In this document: positions 16,361-25,802 of the stretch, piece by piece | Numbering within the stretch: position 1 is the stretch's first letter | Layout of the letters: every line of letters begins with the position of its first letter | From: Verrucomicrobiota bacterium | GTDB lineage: Bacteria; Verrucomicrobiota; Verrucomicrobiia; Opitutales; UBA953 | Length of the DNA stretch: 64,000 bases | Assembly: GCA_016871415.1 (NCBI GenBank) | Contig: VHDL01000005.1 | Span: 75,041-139,040, forward strand | Direction of reading: 5' to 3' | Program-made: the position numbers and the translations under genes | Notes under the pieces: generated by a model | Told to the model about the DNA's origin: nothing | Databases searched by the model: none | The model's input: the letters and a program-made list of their open reading frames with translations, nothing else

Positions 16361-16486
16361 GTGCGGAGGAAGGTGGATAAAGGCAAGGGTCGGGCTGGCC
16401 TGTCAAACCACAAAACCCGGCCCCGGGGCGATACATCTGGACACCCCGAGGTCCCGGGTTTTCCTCAAACTCCGCCTTACTTCGTC

Positions 16487-17458
16487 ATGCGCTGGACCCG
16501 ATTGCCCGACACACCGAACGCCCCCGGCACCGGCGGTCCATTCGTCGGCGCCGCCGACGACTTCCTGCTCTGCGGCGGAGGCTCGAACTATCCTGACTGG
16601 CCGGGCTGGGAGGGAGGAGCCAAGAAGTGGCATGATGACGTGTGGGCGCTGGCCACCCCGCGCTCGCGCAAATGGACGCGCGTCGGCAGGCTGCCGCGAC
16701 CGATGGGCTACGGCGTCGCCGTCTCGATACGCCAGGGGGTGCTGATTGTCGGCGGCGCCGATTCCCACCGCCACCATCCTGACTGCTACGTGCTGTCCAT
16801 GGAGGGGGATGAGCTCAAGGTGCGGCCCTTCCCCTTCCTTCCCCGCCCGCTGGCCTATGCAGCCGGCGCGCTCGTCGGCAGCAAGGTCATCGTCGCGGGA
16901 GGCACGGAGCGGCCAGACGCCTCGAGCGCGTCCTCTTCGGCCTACGCGCTCGACCTGGCCAATCTCAACGCCGGCTGGAAGGAGCTGCCGCTCTGCACGG
17001 GCGGCGGCCGCATGCTGGCGCAGGCCGCGGGCACCAAGGACACCTTCTACCTCTTCGGCGGAATCTCCATCGCGCCCGCCGCGAAGGGCGTGGAGCGAGA
17101 GCACCTGTCGGACTGCCACGCCTTCACGCTTGGCAAGGAATGGAGACGACTCTCGCCCATGCCGCGGCCTCGCGCAGGCGCACCCTCGCCATGTCCCGTC
17201 ATCAGCGACCGCATCCTGGTGCTGGGTGGCGATGACGGCGGTCTCTCGGGCAAGGTCGAGGCCTCCAGGCATCCCGGCTACGGCAAGGCCGTCCTCAGTT
17301 ATTCCCGCATGGGAGACGCGTGGACGCAGGAGCCTGACGGGTCCGGCGGAGCGCTCTCCACCGGTTGCGCGTCCTGGGGCGGCGGGTTCGCCGTCACCAA
17401 CGGCGAAACTCGGCCCTTCGTGAGGTCCGTCGAGGGCTGGCTGATCCGCGAATTGTGA
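16487..17458 (+). CDS. Kelch-propeller, N-acetylneuraminate epimerase-like, no signal peptide
   Basis: 323 residues forming a six-blade Kelch-type beta-propeller, with repeated G-G blade motifs such as LLCGGGSNYPDWPGWEGG, VLIVGGADS, VIVAGGTE, FYLFGGIS and ILVLGGDDGG. The pattern matches NanM and the cyclically permuted mutarotases that interconvert sialic-acid anomers. Unlike periplasmic NanM it lacks a signal sequence when started at ATG 16487; the open frame upstream runs into tRNA-Asn and is rejected. It is the first gene of the sialic-acid operon, 126 bp after the divergent tRNA. Confidence 0.75.
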   Translation: MRWTRLPDTPNAPGTGGPFVGAADDFLLCGGGSNYPDWPGWEGGAKKWHDDVWALATPRSRKWTRVGRLPRPMGYGVAVSIRQGVLIVGGADSHRHHPDCYVLSMEGDELKVRPFPFLPRPLAYAAGALVGSKVIVAGGTERPDASSASSSAYALDLANLNAGWKELPLCTGGGRMLAQAAGTKDTFYLFGGISIAPAAKGVEREHLSDCHAFTLGKEWRRLSPMPRPRAGAPSPCPVISDRILVLGGDDGGLSGKVEASRHPGYGKAVLSYSRMGDAWTQEPDGSGGALSTGCASWGGGFAVTNGETRPFVRSVEGWLIREL

Positions 17459-17504
17459 GATTGGGGGTTGGAGTTAGCCCCGGGCTCCGCTAACACGAAA
17501 CCCG

Positions 17505-18548
17505 ATGCCCCGCCCCAGCGCATTAATCCCATGGCTCGTTCTCATCGCGACGCTGCTCCAAGGCTGCGCGGGCGGACCGGAGCTGCCCGACCTGCCCGAC
17601 CGGCACGGGCGGGGAGGCATGGCCGCGGTCACGGTGCTCGACGAACGCGGAGAGGAGGCGATCCTCGCCGCCGGGGGCTGCAATTTCCCCGAAGGGCCGC
17701 CCTGGGAAGGGGGCACCAAACGTTACTACCGCGACGTGCTCCTGCTCAGCCGCCATGACGGCGTCTGGACCTGGAGCAAGGTCGGCGAACTGCCGCATGA
17801 CGTCGCCTACGCGGCCTTCACGGCCACGCCGGACCGGCGGGCGATGGTGATCGCAGGCGGCTGCGACGAGAAGGCCCATCATTCGGCCACGCTGGTGGTG
17901 GGCGCCGACGGAAAGGTGCGAACACTCGCCTCCCTGCCGGCGCCGCGCGCCTTCGCAGGCCACGCCTCCGACGGACGCACGCTGCTCGTGGTCGGCGGCT
18001 CCGACCATCCCGACGCCATGCGGACGGCCCTTCCCTGCCTCGAACTCGACCTCACGCGGCCCTCCGCCGGATGGACACGACGGGACGACCTCGGCTCATG
18101 GGGCATCCTGCCCCTCGTCGGCCGGGCCGGCGACGGTACGCTCATCGCCTCGGGATGCGGCCTCAAGGAGCAGGATGGCAAACCATTCCGCGTCTACGGA
18201 TCCACGGTGCTGCTTGCGCAAGGAAGCGACCGCAGGGAATCGACGCTCGCCCGGCCGATCGTGGCCGCCGCCGGCCCAGGCGTCCCGTCGGCCGGCCGGC
18301 TGATCTTCGTGGGCGGCGACGACGGACGCCACTATCCCCGTCCGCCGAAGGACCATCCGGGGCTCTCCCGTGACATCATTGCCTTTGACGGCATGACGCC
18401 GCACGTGATCGGCCGCTGGCCCGAGCCCGTCGTCACCGCGCCGCTCCTCCGGCTCGGGAACCGCCTCGTGACCGTCGGCGGCGAGGACCGGCCCGGACAC
18501 CGCACGACCAAAGTGAGCGCCTGGCCGCTGCCGGCGGAACGCCGATGA
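17505..18548 (+). CDS. nanM: Kelch-propeller lipoprotein, N-acetylneuraminate epimerase-like
   Basis: 347 residues. The N-terminus SALIPWLVLIATLLQGCAGG is a lipoprotein signal (LQGC). The propeller repeats include EAILAAGGCNFPEGPPWEGG, MVIAGGCD, LLVVGGSDHPD and LIFVGGDDGRH. NanM-type epimerases convert alpha- to beta-N-acetylneuraminate released by sialidase. This copy would be membrane-anchored outside the cytoplasm, while the upstream paralogue appears cytoplasmic. A GTTAGC/GCTAAC hairpin (17473-17494) sits in the 46-bp gap between them. Its stop overlaps the transporter start by ATGA. Confidence 0.75.
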   Translation: MPRPSALIPWLVLIATLLQGCAGGPELPDLPDRHGRGGMAAVTVLDERGEEAILAAGGCNFPEGPPWEGGTKRYYRDVLLLSRHDGVWTWSKVGELPHDVAYAAFTATPDRRAMVIAGGCDEKAHHSATLVVGADGKVRTLASLPAPRAFAGHASDGRTLLVVGGSDHPDAMRTALPCLELDLTRPSAGWTRRDDLGSWGILPLVGRAGDGTLIASGCGLKEQDGKPFRVYGSTVLLAQGSDRRESTLARPIVAAAGPGVPSAGRLIFVGGDDGRHYPRPPKDHPGLSRDIIAFDGMTPHVIGRWPEPVVTAPLLRLGNRLVTVGGEDRPGHRTTKVSAWPLPAERR

Positions 18549-19783
18549 ACGCGGGCGCGCCGAGGACCGCGTGGATCGCCGTGGCGCTGCTCATGCCGGT
18601 GGCGCTGCTCAACTACCTCGACCGGCAGCTCATCGCGACGATGCAGAAGTCGATCATGGCCGGCGTCTCCGGATTCGAGGGCGGCGATAAAATGGAGAAG
18701 TGGGGCCACATGCTGGCCTGGTTCAAGTGGACGTACGCCCTGGCGAGCCCCCTGGCCGGACTCGTCGCGGACCGCCTCAGCCGCCGTTGGATCATCTGCG
18801 CGAGCCTGTTCATCTGGTCGGCCGACACCTGGGCCACTTCGCTCGTCAGCACATACGATCAGCTCGTCGTGACGCGCGCGGTGATGGGGCTCAGCGAGGC
18901 GTTCTACATCCCGGCCGCGCTGGCGCTCATCGCCGACCACCATGCCGGCGCGACACGTTCGAGGGCCGTGGGCCTGCACCAGGTCGGCATCTACGCGGGC
19001 GTGATGCTCGGCAGCCTCGGCGGCTTCGCGGCCGACGACCCGGACATCGGCTGGGCCGCCTCCTTCGCGTTCCTCGGCGGACTGGGCGTCCTCTACGCGG
19101 CGCCCCTCTTCCTGCTGCTCAGGGAGGCGCGCCATGAGACGGAACGGGAGAAGGCGCCTCCGTCGCGTTCGGTGAAGGAACTGCTCGGCGACCGGAATTT
19201 CCTCCTGCTCCTCGCCTACTTCACCCTGCCCGCGATGGCGGGCTGGGTCGTGCGCGACTGGATGCCGAGCGTCCTGCAGAAGGAGCTGAAGCTCACGCAG
19301 GGCCTCGCGGGCTTCAGCGCGGTCATCTGGTGGCAGGGCGCGGCCGTGCTCAGCGCGGTGGCCGGAGGCTGGCTGGCGGACCGCCGCATGCGTTCGTCCG
19401 AACGCGGACGCGTCGAGGTGAGCGCGCTCGGCATGGCGCTCATCATCCCGGCCATGCTCGGCGTCGGGCTGGTCCTGGACCGGGGCTCGCTCCCGCTGGC
19501 CATCGGATTCCTGATGCTGTTCGGCCTCGGCTGGGGGCTTTTCGACTCGAACAACATGCCGATCCTGGCCCAGATCACCCGCCCGGGACTGCGGGCGACG
19601 GGTTACGGACTGATGAACTTGGTGAGCATCTCCTGCGGCGGGCTCGCGGACGTCGGGTTCGGCTGGCTGCGCGACCGCGAGGTGCCCCTGGAGCTGGTCT
19701 TCGGCGGATTCGCGGGGATCGCTTGTCTCTCGGCCTGGCTCGTCCTAAGCATCCGCATCCCGTCCCGCCCCGCCCCCCGATGA
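18545..19783 (+). CDS. MFS transporter, probable sialic-acid importer
   Basis: 412 residues with 12 predicted membrane segments. Features typical of the ACS-type MFS subgroup are LLNYLDRQLIATMQ in helix 1, GLVADRLSRRWII in loop 2-3, and RAVMGLSEAFYIPAALALIA in helix 4. It overlaps both neighbours by 4 nt (ATGA), between a NanM-like epimerase and NanA. Together with the downstream sialidase this makes import of N-acetylneuraminate the most likely job; the assignment rests on context, not on a substrate motif. Confidence 0.75.
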   Translation: MNAGAPRTAWIAVALLMPVALLNYLDRQLIATMQKSIMAGVSGFEGGDKMEKWGHMLAWFKWTYALASPLAGLVADRLSRRWIICASLFIWSADTWATSLVSTYDQLVVTRAVMGLSEAFYIPAALALIADHHAGATRSRAVGLHQVGIYAGVMLGSLGGFAADDPDIGWAASFAFLGGLGVLYAAPLFLLLREARHETEREKAPPSRSVKELLGDRNFLLLLAYFTLPAMAGWVVRDWMPSVLQKELKLTQGLAGFSAVIWWQGAAVLSAVAGGWLADRRMRSSERGRVEVSALGMALIIPAMLGVGLVLDRGSLPLAIGFLMLFGLGWGLFDSNNMPILAQITRPGLRATGYGLMNLVSISCGGLADVGFGWLRDREVPLELVFGGFAGIACLSAWLVLSIRIPSRPAPR

Positions 19784-20700
19784 GCGCCCCCTTCTCCTTC
19801 CGCGGACTGTGCCCTGCGGCCCACACGCCGATGCACGCCGACGGATCGGTGAACCTGGCGGGCGTGGGTCCGCTGGCGGCGCACCTCGCCAGGCACGGCC
19901 TGACGACCGCCTTCATCTGCGGGACGACGGGAGAAAGCAGCTCGCTGACCGTCGCGGAGCGCGCCTCCCTCTCGGACGCCTGGGCGAAGGCCGGTCCCGA
20001 GCACGGGGTGAAGGTCGTGGTGCACGTGGGCTCCAACTGCCTGCAGGACGCGGCGGCGCTGGCGGCGCACGCCGAAGGCAACCGGGCGGACGCGGTCTCG
20101 ATGATCGCGCCCAGCTACTTCCGTCCGCGCACGCTGGAGGACTTGGTGGCCTGCTGCGAAATCGTCGCAAGGGGGTGCCCGCGCACGCCGTTCTACTACT
20201 ACGACATTCCGGCAATGACGGGCATCCCCAGCTTCCCCGTCGACGTCTTCCTGGAGGCCGCCGCCCGCCGCATCCCCAACCTCGCCGGCGTGAAGTATTC
20301 CAATCCCGACCTCGCGGCGATGCGCCGGGGCGCCGCGCTGCAGGGCGGACGCTTCGACCTGCCCTTCGGCATCGATGAACGCTACCTCGAGGCGCTCGAC
20401 GCGGGCGCCAAGGGCGGCGTGGGCAGCACCTACAACTTCATGCCGGGCGTGCTGCGACGCATCATCGAGGCGCACGGGCGGGGCGACCGCCGGGCGGCCG
20501 AAGCCGACCAGGCCCGCGTGCCCGCCGTGGTCGACGTGCTCGCAAGACGCGGCTACCTCGGGGCGGCCAAGGCCCTCATGCGCGAACTCGGCGTGCCGGT
20601 CGGCCCCGCCCGCCTGCCCAACGGCAACCCGTCTCCGACCGAGCTCAAGGCGATGCTCGGCGAACTGGAGGCGATGGGCTACTTCTCATGGAAAGACTGA
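19780..20700 (+). CDS. nanA: N-acetylneuraminate lyase (DHDPS/NAL family)
   Basis: 306 residues, a TIM-barrel aldolase. GTTGESSSLT (~48-57) is the GxTGE carboxylate-binding motif, PFYYYDIPAMTG supplies the catalytic tyrosine region (Y140/Y141), and AGVKYSN places the Schiff-base lysine at K172. The enzyme cleaves N-acetylneuraminate to N-acetylmannosamine and pyruvate. The start ATG overlaps the transporter stop. A dihydrodipicolinate synthase role is less likely because of the sialidase/NanM context. No nanE or nanK is found nearby, so the next steps must be encoded elsewhere or be lost. Confidence 0.85.
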   Translation: MSAPFSFRGLCPAAHTPMHADGSVNLAGVGPLAAHLARHGLTTAFICGTTGESSSLTVAERASLSDAWAKAGPEHGVKVVVHVGSNCLQDAAALAAHAEGNRADAVSMIAPSYFRPRTLEDLVACCEIVARGCPRTPFYYYDIPAMTGIPSFPVDVFLEAAARRIPNLAGVKYSNPDLAAMRRGAALQGGRFDLPFGIDERYLEALDAGAKGGVGSTYNFMPGVLRRIIEAHGRGDRRAAEADQARVPAVVDVLARRGYLGAAKALMRELGVPVGPARLPNGNPSPTELKAMLGELEAMGYFSWKD

Positions 20701-21800
20701 TCCCCGCCCTCCTCCTCGCGGCTGCGACGCTCTGCGCCCAGCCCCGTCTCGCCGACACGCCCGCAGTCGCGGTCTTCGAGGCGAGGAAGAACATCCCCCA
20801 CGCCTCCGTGCGCATCCCAGCGCTGCTCGCGACGGCCAAAGGCACGCTCATCGCTTCAGCCGAAGCACGCGACAATGCCACCGATCAGGCGGGCAACGAC
20901 CTGCTGGTCTCGGTGTCCAAGGACGGCGGCGCCTCCTGGTCGAAACCGTTCGTCGCCTACGAACAGGGGGCCGACAGCTGCAACAACCCCTGCCTCGTCC
21001 AGGACGCCCGCAGCGGCAGGGTCTTCCTCTTCTTCCAGACTTTCCCCGCAGGGGGCAAGGAGTTCGGCGGACTGCCGGCCGGACCCAAGGACCCGAAGGG
21101 CAACCGGCTCAAGATGATCACGTCGGATGACGAAGGGGCGAGCTGGTCCGGACCGGTCGACCTCAGCGACGCGCTCAAGCCCGGGGACGCCGTGACCTGC
21201 GCCTCCGGCCCCGGCATCGGCATCCAGCTGGCCGGCGGCAGGCACGCGGGGCGGCTGATCATCCCCTTCAATTCGCAGGACCCGAAACGCAACTTCGTCA
21301 ACTGGGCGGCCATCAGCGACGACGGCGGCCGCACCTGGAGGCGGGGCGAGCCTGTCCCGCAGGAAGGCATGCAGCTCAACGAGGTGCAGGTGGCGCAATC
21401 TTCCGACGGACGGCTCTACCTCAACTCACGCCGCTGGAAGGGCACGGGGCTGCGCAAGGTCGCCTGGTCTTCGGACGGCGGCGTCACCTGGACGAAGGCG
21501 GCCGATGACCCGGCCCTTCCCGAGCCGACCTGCCAGGGCAGCCTGCTTGCGGTCTCGCGCGACAAGGCCGGTTCGCTGCTCTTCCTGAATCCCGCCGGCA
21601 AGGGACGCACCAACGGAACGCTACGACGGTCCGATGACGGCGGCAGGACCTGGGCGGAATCGACCCTGCTGTTTCCCGGACCCTTCGCTTACAGTTCCAT
21701 CGCGCGCATCGGCGGAGACCTCGGGGTGCTCTACGAACCGAACAGCAACACGGTGGTGCTCTTCCGCAAGGTGACCGGACTGGGACTCGACGCGCGGTGA
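20688..21800 (+). CDS. Sialidase/neuraminidase (GH33-type), secreted
   Basis: 370 residues with a signal peptide ending near ALLLAAATLCAQP. The first active-site arginine lies in VRIPALL (R42). Five Asp-box motifs follow (SKDGGASW ~77, SDDEGASW ~146, SDDGGRTW ~210, SSDGGVTW ~261, SDDGGRTW ~315). NEVQ supplies a candidate Glu (232), R248/R249 the second arginine, R307 a candidate third, and FAYSS the nucleophile tyrosine (Y335). It would release terminal sialic acids from glycans outside the cell. The start overlaps nanA by 13 nt, closing the operon. Confidence 0.85.
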   Translation: MERLIPALLLAAATLCAQPRLADTPAVAVFEARKNIPHASVRIPALLATAKGTLIASAEARDNATDQAGNDLLVSVSKDGGASWSKPFVAYEQGADSCNNPCLVQDARSGRVFLFFQTFPAGGKEFGGLPAGPKDPKGNRLKMITSDDEGASWSGPVDLSDALKPGDAVTCASGPGIGIQLAGGRHAGRLIIPFNSQDPKRNFVNWAAISDDGGRTWRRGEPVPQEGMQLNEVQVAQSSDGRLYLNSRRWKGTGLRKVAWSSDGGVTWTKAADDPALPEPTCQGSLLAVSRDKAGSLLFLNPAGKGRTNGTLRRSDDGGRTWAESTLLFPGPFAYSSIARIGGDLGVLYEPNSNTVVLFRKVTGLGLDAR

Positions 21801-21806
21801 GGTCGC

Positions 21807-21902
21807 TCAGCCCGCCTGCTCCAGCATCCGCCAGCACAGCAGCTGCTGGCGGGGCAGGTGGAAGGGCCCCTTCCACATCGAGCCCTTGAGCTGTAAGGGG
21901 TC
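21807..21902 (-). pseudogene. C-terminal remnant of an N-acylglucosamine 2-epimerase
   Basis: On the minus strand a short open stretch reads KGSMWKGPFHLPRQQLLCW and ends with a stop at 21807. This matches the conserved C-terminal signature of the AGE/RenBP family (KG-x-W-KG-x-FH-V/L-PR ... C-W). An in-frame TAG lies just upstream (21917-21915), so only ~31 codons survive. AGE converts N-acetylmannosamine, the NanA product, to N-acetylglucosamine. Its decayed tail directly beside the sialic-acid operon suggests that the downstream step was once encoded here. Confidence 0.65.
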
Positions 21903-21934
21903 ACGCGCCCGACGCTAGAACGCCCGCCGCCGCG

Positions 21935-22612
21935 TCAACGCTCGGACTCCGGCGGAACGAGGAAAGGCTCCGCCGCTGACGGCGGGTCGCCGTAATAATA
22001 ACGGATGAGCCCGGCGAGGTGCTCTTTGATTTCAGCCGCCAGGAAAGAGCCGAAGTGGATCTCCCTCCCCTGCGAAGCGACCACGACTGAATCCACGGGC
22101 TGATTGTTCCGCTTAGAGCCCCGGAAATCCAAAGTGACCTTCACCGCCTCCCCGGCCGCCAGGGTCGAGGTCCAGCCGACATAAGGCAGGATCCGCAAGC
22201 GGACGGTGATGAGCTCGTCGGTCAAGGTGAGCCGATAGCGCGCAACCGTAAAGGCGATGCCCACGAGGAAGAACGGGACGTAGAAGAGCGCCAGTAGGGC
22301 GAAGTGCCACCAATCAGGATGTTCGACCATCCGGCCGTTCATCTTCACCGAACCTTGGGACATCATGTAGAAGAACACGACGCAGTGGGCACAGGTGAAG
22401 ATCAGCCAGAACCAGCCGAACCACGTCCCGAGCCGCACGCCGTAAGCGACCCCTTGGTTTTTGGTTTCGACCAACACCTTCGGATGCCCTCGGGTCACCT
22501 CCTCATCGGAAAGAACCGGCGCCTCGCGTCCGGTCGCCACCGCCGCCTGACGCGCTTCGGCCGCGGCCTTCAGGCGCGCGAACTTGGCCAGGAATTCTTC
22601 GCGTAGTCCCAT
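21935..22612 (-). CDS. Membrane protein of unknown function, possible PH-like domain (downstream copy)
   Basis: 225 residues. Residues 1-45 are a charged cytoplasmic N-terminus. Two membrane helices follow (GWFWLIFTCAHCVVFFYMMS and FALLALFYVPFFLVGIAFTV), then about 100 soluble residues with beta-strand character (RYRLTLTDELITVRLRILPY and GREIHFGSFLAAEIKEHLA). The architecture, two helices followed by a small beta domain, resembles bacterial PH-domain proteins, but no signature settles this. The gene 26 nt upstream has the same architecture, so the pair probably arose by duplication. Confidence 0.55.
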   Translation of the reverse strand: MGLREEFLAKFARLKAAAEARQAAVATGREAPVLSDEEVTRGHPKVLVETKNQGVAYGVRLGTWFGWFWLIFTCAHCVVFFYMMSQGSVKMNGRMVEHPDWWHFALLALFYVPFFLVGIAFTVARYRLTLTDELITVRLRILPYVGWTSTLAAGEAVKVTLDFRGSKRNNQPVDSVVVASQGREIHFGSFLAAEIKEHLAGLIRYYYGDPPSAAEPFLVPPESER

Positions 22613-22638
22613 GGTTTCGTGGAGTCGAAGGGGTCAGG

Positions 22639-23328
22639 TCAGCCGACACGAGGATTTTCCGGCCCTTGGCCGTATAATTCGGAACCGTTGTAGTAATGGT
22701 CGATGAGGATGGCCAGTCGGGCGCGTTCGGCGTGATGCAGGTCGGCGCCCAGCACGATCTCCGCCTCGTCCGAAGAGACCACGACGGATAACTGCGCGTA
22801 ACTGCCGCCATGCTGGCCGCGACGTCGCGCCCGGGCTCCCCGGTAGGCAAGTCCCACGCGGACTTCCGCGGCGCTCGGCAACCGCCACTCCTGGTCGAGA
22901 CGTCCGAAGACCCGGCGACGGACCACCGAAGCGTCATCACCGAAGACGAGTTCGTGGCTCCGCATGAGCATCCGTAGTGGCGCATAGGCCATCAAGGCGG
23001 AGATCGGCAACGTCAGCGACGTCGCGTAAAGGAACGGGTGTGCGGTCCGCTGGCAAAGATTGAAGGTCGACACGAAGATCATCGCCACGCCCGCCGCCAT
23101 GAAGCCCACGAGCAGGAGCCAGTTGCCGGCCCCGATGACATCCGAACGCAGCGCCCACCCGTCGGCCCGCGGCTCTTGGCCAGAAAGCGAGGCCGCCAGT
23201 TCGGCGTGATGGCCAGGCAGGACCCGCAACCCCTTCTTCGCGACCGGCAGCCATTCCTTTTCCGGGTACGCGGCGCACCGCTGCTCGCATTCGGCGAGCC
23301 GCTCGGCTAGGGGCTTGGCGGCGGACAT
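22639..23328 (-). CDS. Membrane protein of unknown function, possible PH-like domain (upstream copy)
   Basis: 229 residues: a soluble N-terminus (~1-70), two membrane helices (WLLLVGFMAAGVAMIFVST and PFLYATSLTLPISALMAYAP), then a beta-rich domain (SHELVFGDDASVVRRRVFGR, SYAQLSVVVSSDEAEIVLGA) ending with LAILIDHYYNGSELY. It is the upstream member of a two-gene unit with a similarly built protein. Similar closing motifs (IDHYY and IRYYYGD) occur at the same place in both, supporting common origin. Role unknown. Confidence 0.55.
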   Translation of the reverse strand: MSAAKPLAERLAECEQRCAAYPEKEWLPVAKKGLRVLPGHHAELAASLSGQEPRADGWALRSDVIGAGNWLLLVGFMAAGVAMIFVSTFNLCQRTAHPFLYATSLTLPISALMAYAPLRMLMRSHELVFGDDASVVRRRVFGRLDQEWRLPSAAEVRVGLAYRGARARRRGQHGGSYAQLSVVVSSDEAEIVLGADLHHAERARLAILIDHYYNGSELYGQGPENPRVG

Positions 23329-23414
23329 GAACCGAACCTAAACCAGACCTTACGGCCGACAATCCAACGCTGGCTTGAACCAGGGCGGGTTCTAGCTGTC
23401 CCTAGGACACCCCC

Positions 23415-23683
23415 ATGCGCCCCCTTCTCGCCCTGCTCCTCCTGCCCTTGGCCGTCCTGTCCGGCGGCACGAAGCACACCATCACCTACCCGGCTTCGGA
23501 CAAGCCCGGCGAACTCGTCTTCCCCGCGACCTACAACCTCTGGATTCCCGAGGACGTAAAGACAGTGCGCGGGATCATCGTCCACCAACACGGCTGCGGC
23601 GAAGGCTCGAACAAGGGGCCGTGACCGCGGCGGACGACCTGCACTGGCAGGCCCTGGCCCGCAAATTCGTGACGGCTGCGACG
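23415..23683 (+). pseudogene. 5' fragment of a secreted alpha/beta-hydrolase, frameshifted and truncated
   Basis: ATG 23415 begins a good signal peptide ([15 protein letters not shown]) and an N-terminal strand ([16 protein letters not shown]) typical of alpha/beta-hydrolases with an HxHGCG oxyanion turn. The frame stops at TGA 23622-23624. A one-base shift within a G-run restores a continuing frame ([18 protein letters not shown]), which then runs into the convergent eno end at 23688. Both lesions together make this a dead gene; a homopolymer error alone could not explain the missing two-thirds. Confidence 0.7.
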
Positions 23684-23687
23684 AGGG

Positions 23688-25079
<1,392 letters not shown>

Positions 25080-25101
25080 TCAGGAAACGAGGCCAAAAGG
25101 C

Positions 25102-25132
25102 GACCCCGCTCGGCTCAAAGCCGGGCGGGGTC
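25102..25132 (-). terminator. Strong hairpin between tRNA-Val and eno
   Basis: On the minus strand GACCCCGCCCGGCT pairs with AGCCGAGCGGGGTC around TTG, 14 positions with one mismatch, followed after GCC by TTTT. It would terminate the tRNA-Val transcript or attenuate entry into eno. Confidence 0.65.
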
Positions 25133-25138
25133 GGGAAG

Positions 25139-25215
25139 TGGTGGGAGTAGTAGAACTCGAATCTACGACCTCCTGCGTGTCATGCAGGCGCTCTAACCAA
25201 CTGAGCTATACCCCC
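25139..25215 (-). tRNA. tRNA-Val (anticodon GAC), CCA encoded
   Basis: The acceptor GGGGGTA pairs with TACTCCC (one G-T). The anticodon loop ATGACAC between CCTGC and GCAGG gives GAC, i.e. valine, not the aspartate GTC that this arm superficially resembles. The D-arm TAGCTCAGTTGGTTAGAGC and TTCGAGT T-loop are canonical; CCA is encoded. Confidence 0.9.
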
Positions 25216-25264
25216 TGAAAGGCGGAAGCTGAACAAAGGACGGCGGGGAGGCTCTGGCAAGCCT

Positions 25265-25753
25265 TCAATGCACGTCCCCGATGTACACGGCGGTGCCGTC
25301 CTTGAGGGCACGGACGAGCACCTGAGCGAGCCCTCGGGGGGATAGGGAGTGCTGGTCCAAGGCGTCCATGGGAATCCATTCGAACCCAACCTGCCGTCGG
25401 TCCTGCCCCTTGCCCTCGCCGAGCGGGGAAAAATCCGGACACTCGCAATGGAAGACGGCCTCCACCTGATGGAAGCGGGCGTGGATGCGGCGCATCTTAT
25501 GGTTCTTGCCGACGTATTCACGCACGTACAGGAGCGACCTGGGCATCACCGCGAGACCGAGCTCCTCGGCGACTTCACGTCGCACGGCGTCGGGCAAGGT
25601 CTCGCCATGCTCCTGCCCTCCGCCTGGCAGCACGAGGAACTCCCCCTCGTCGGTGCGAACACGGACGGTGAGTAGCCGTCCGTCGCGGATGATCACGGCC
25701 CGGGCGGCGATGCGCACGGATTCGGAATGACGTTCGGACCCGGATTGCCTCAC
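25265..25753 (-). CDS. Nudix hydrolase
   Basis: About 162 residues with a complete Nudix box: LPGGGQEHGETLPDAV followed by RREVAEELGL, preceded by ARAVIIRDGRLLTVRVR. Nudix enzymes hydrolyse nucleoside diphosphate derivatives; the substrate is not predictable here. The start is uncertain. The open frame continues into the yebC-type gene, so only starts left of 25803 are sensible; GTG 25753 is used, GTG 25717 would begin at RIAARAVII. It lies between the yebC-type gene and tRNA-Val, all on one strand. Confidence 0.8.
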   Translation of the reverse strand: MRQSGSERHSESVRIAARAVIIRDGRLLTVRVRTDEGEFLVLPGGGQEHGETLPDAVRREVAEELGLAVMPRSLLYVREYVGKNHKMRRIHARFHQVEAVFHCECPDFSPLGEGKGQDRRQVGFEWIPMDALDQHSLSPRGLAQVLVRALKDGTAVYIGDVH

Positions 25754-25802
25754 TTCCCGCAAACTGTGCGTAAACGTGCCGGAAGCAAACCCTGTCGGCG
25801 AC

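Noticed and set aside
25139..25215. Initial reading of this tRNA as tRNA-Asp
   Set aside because: The anticodon loop ATGACAC gives GAC (Val); the GTC of tRNA-Asp is not at positions 34-36.
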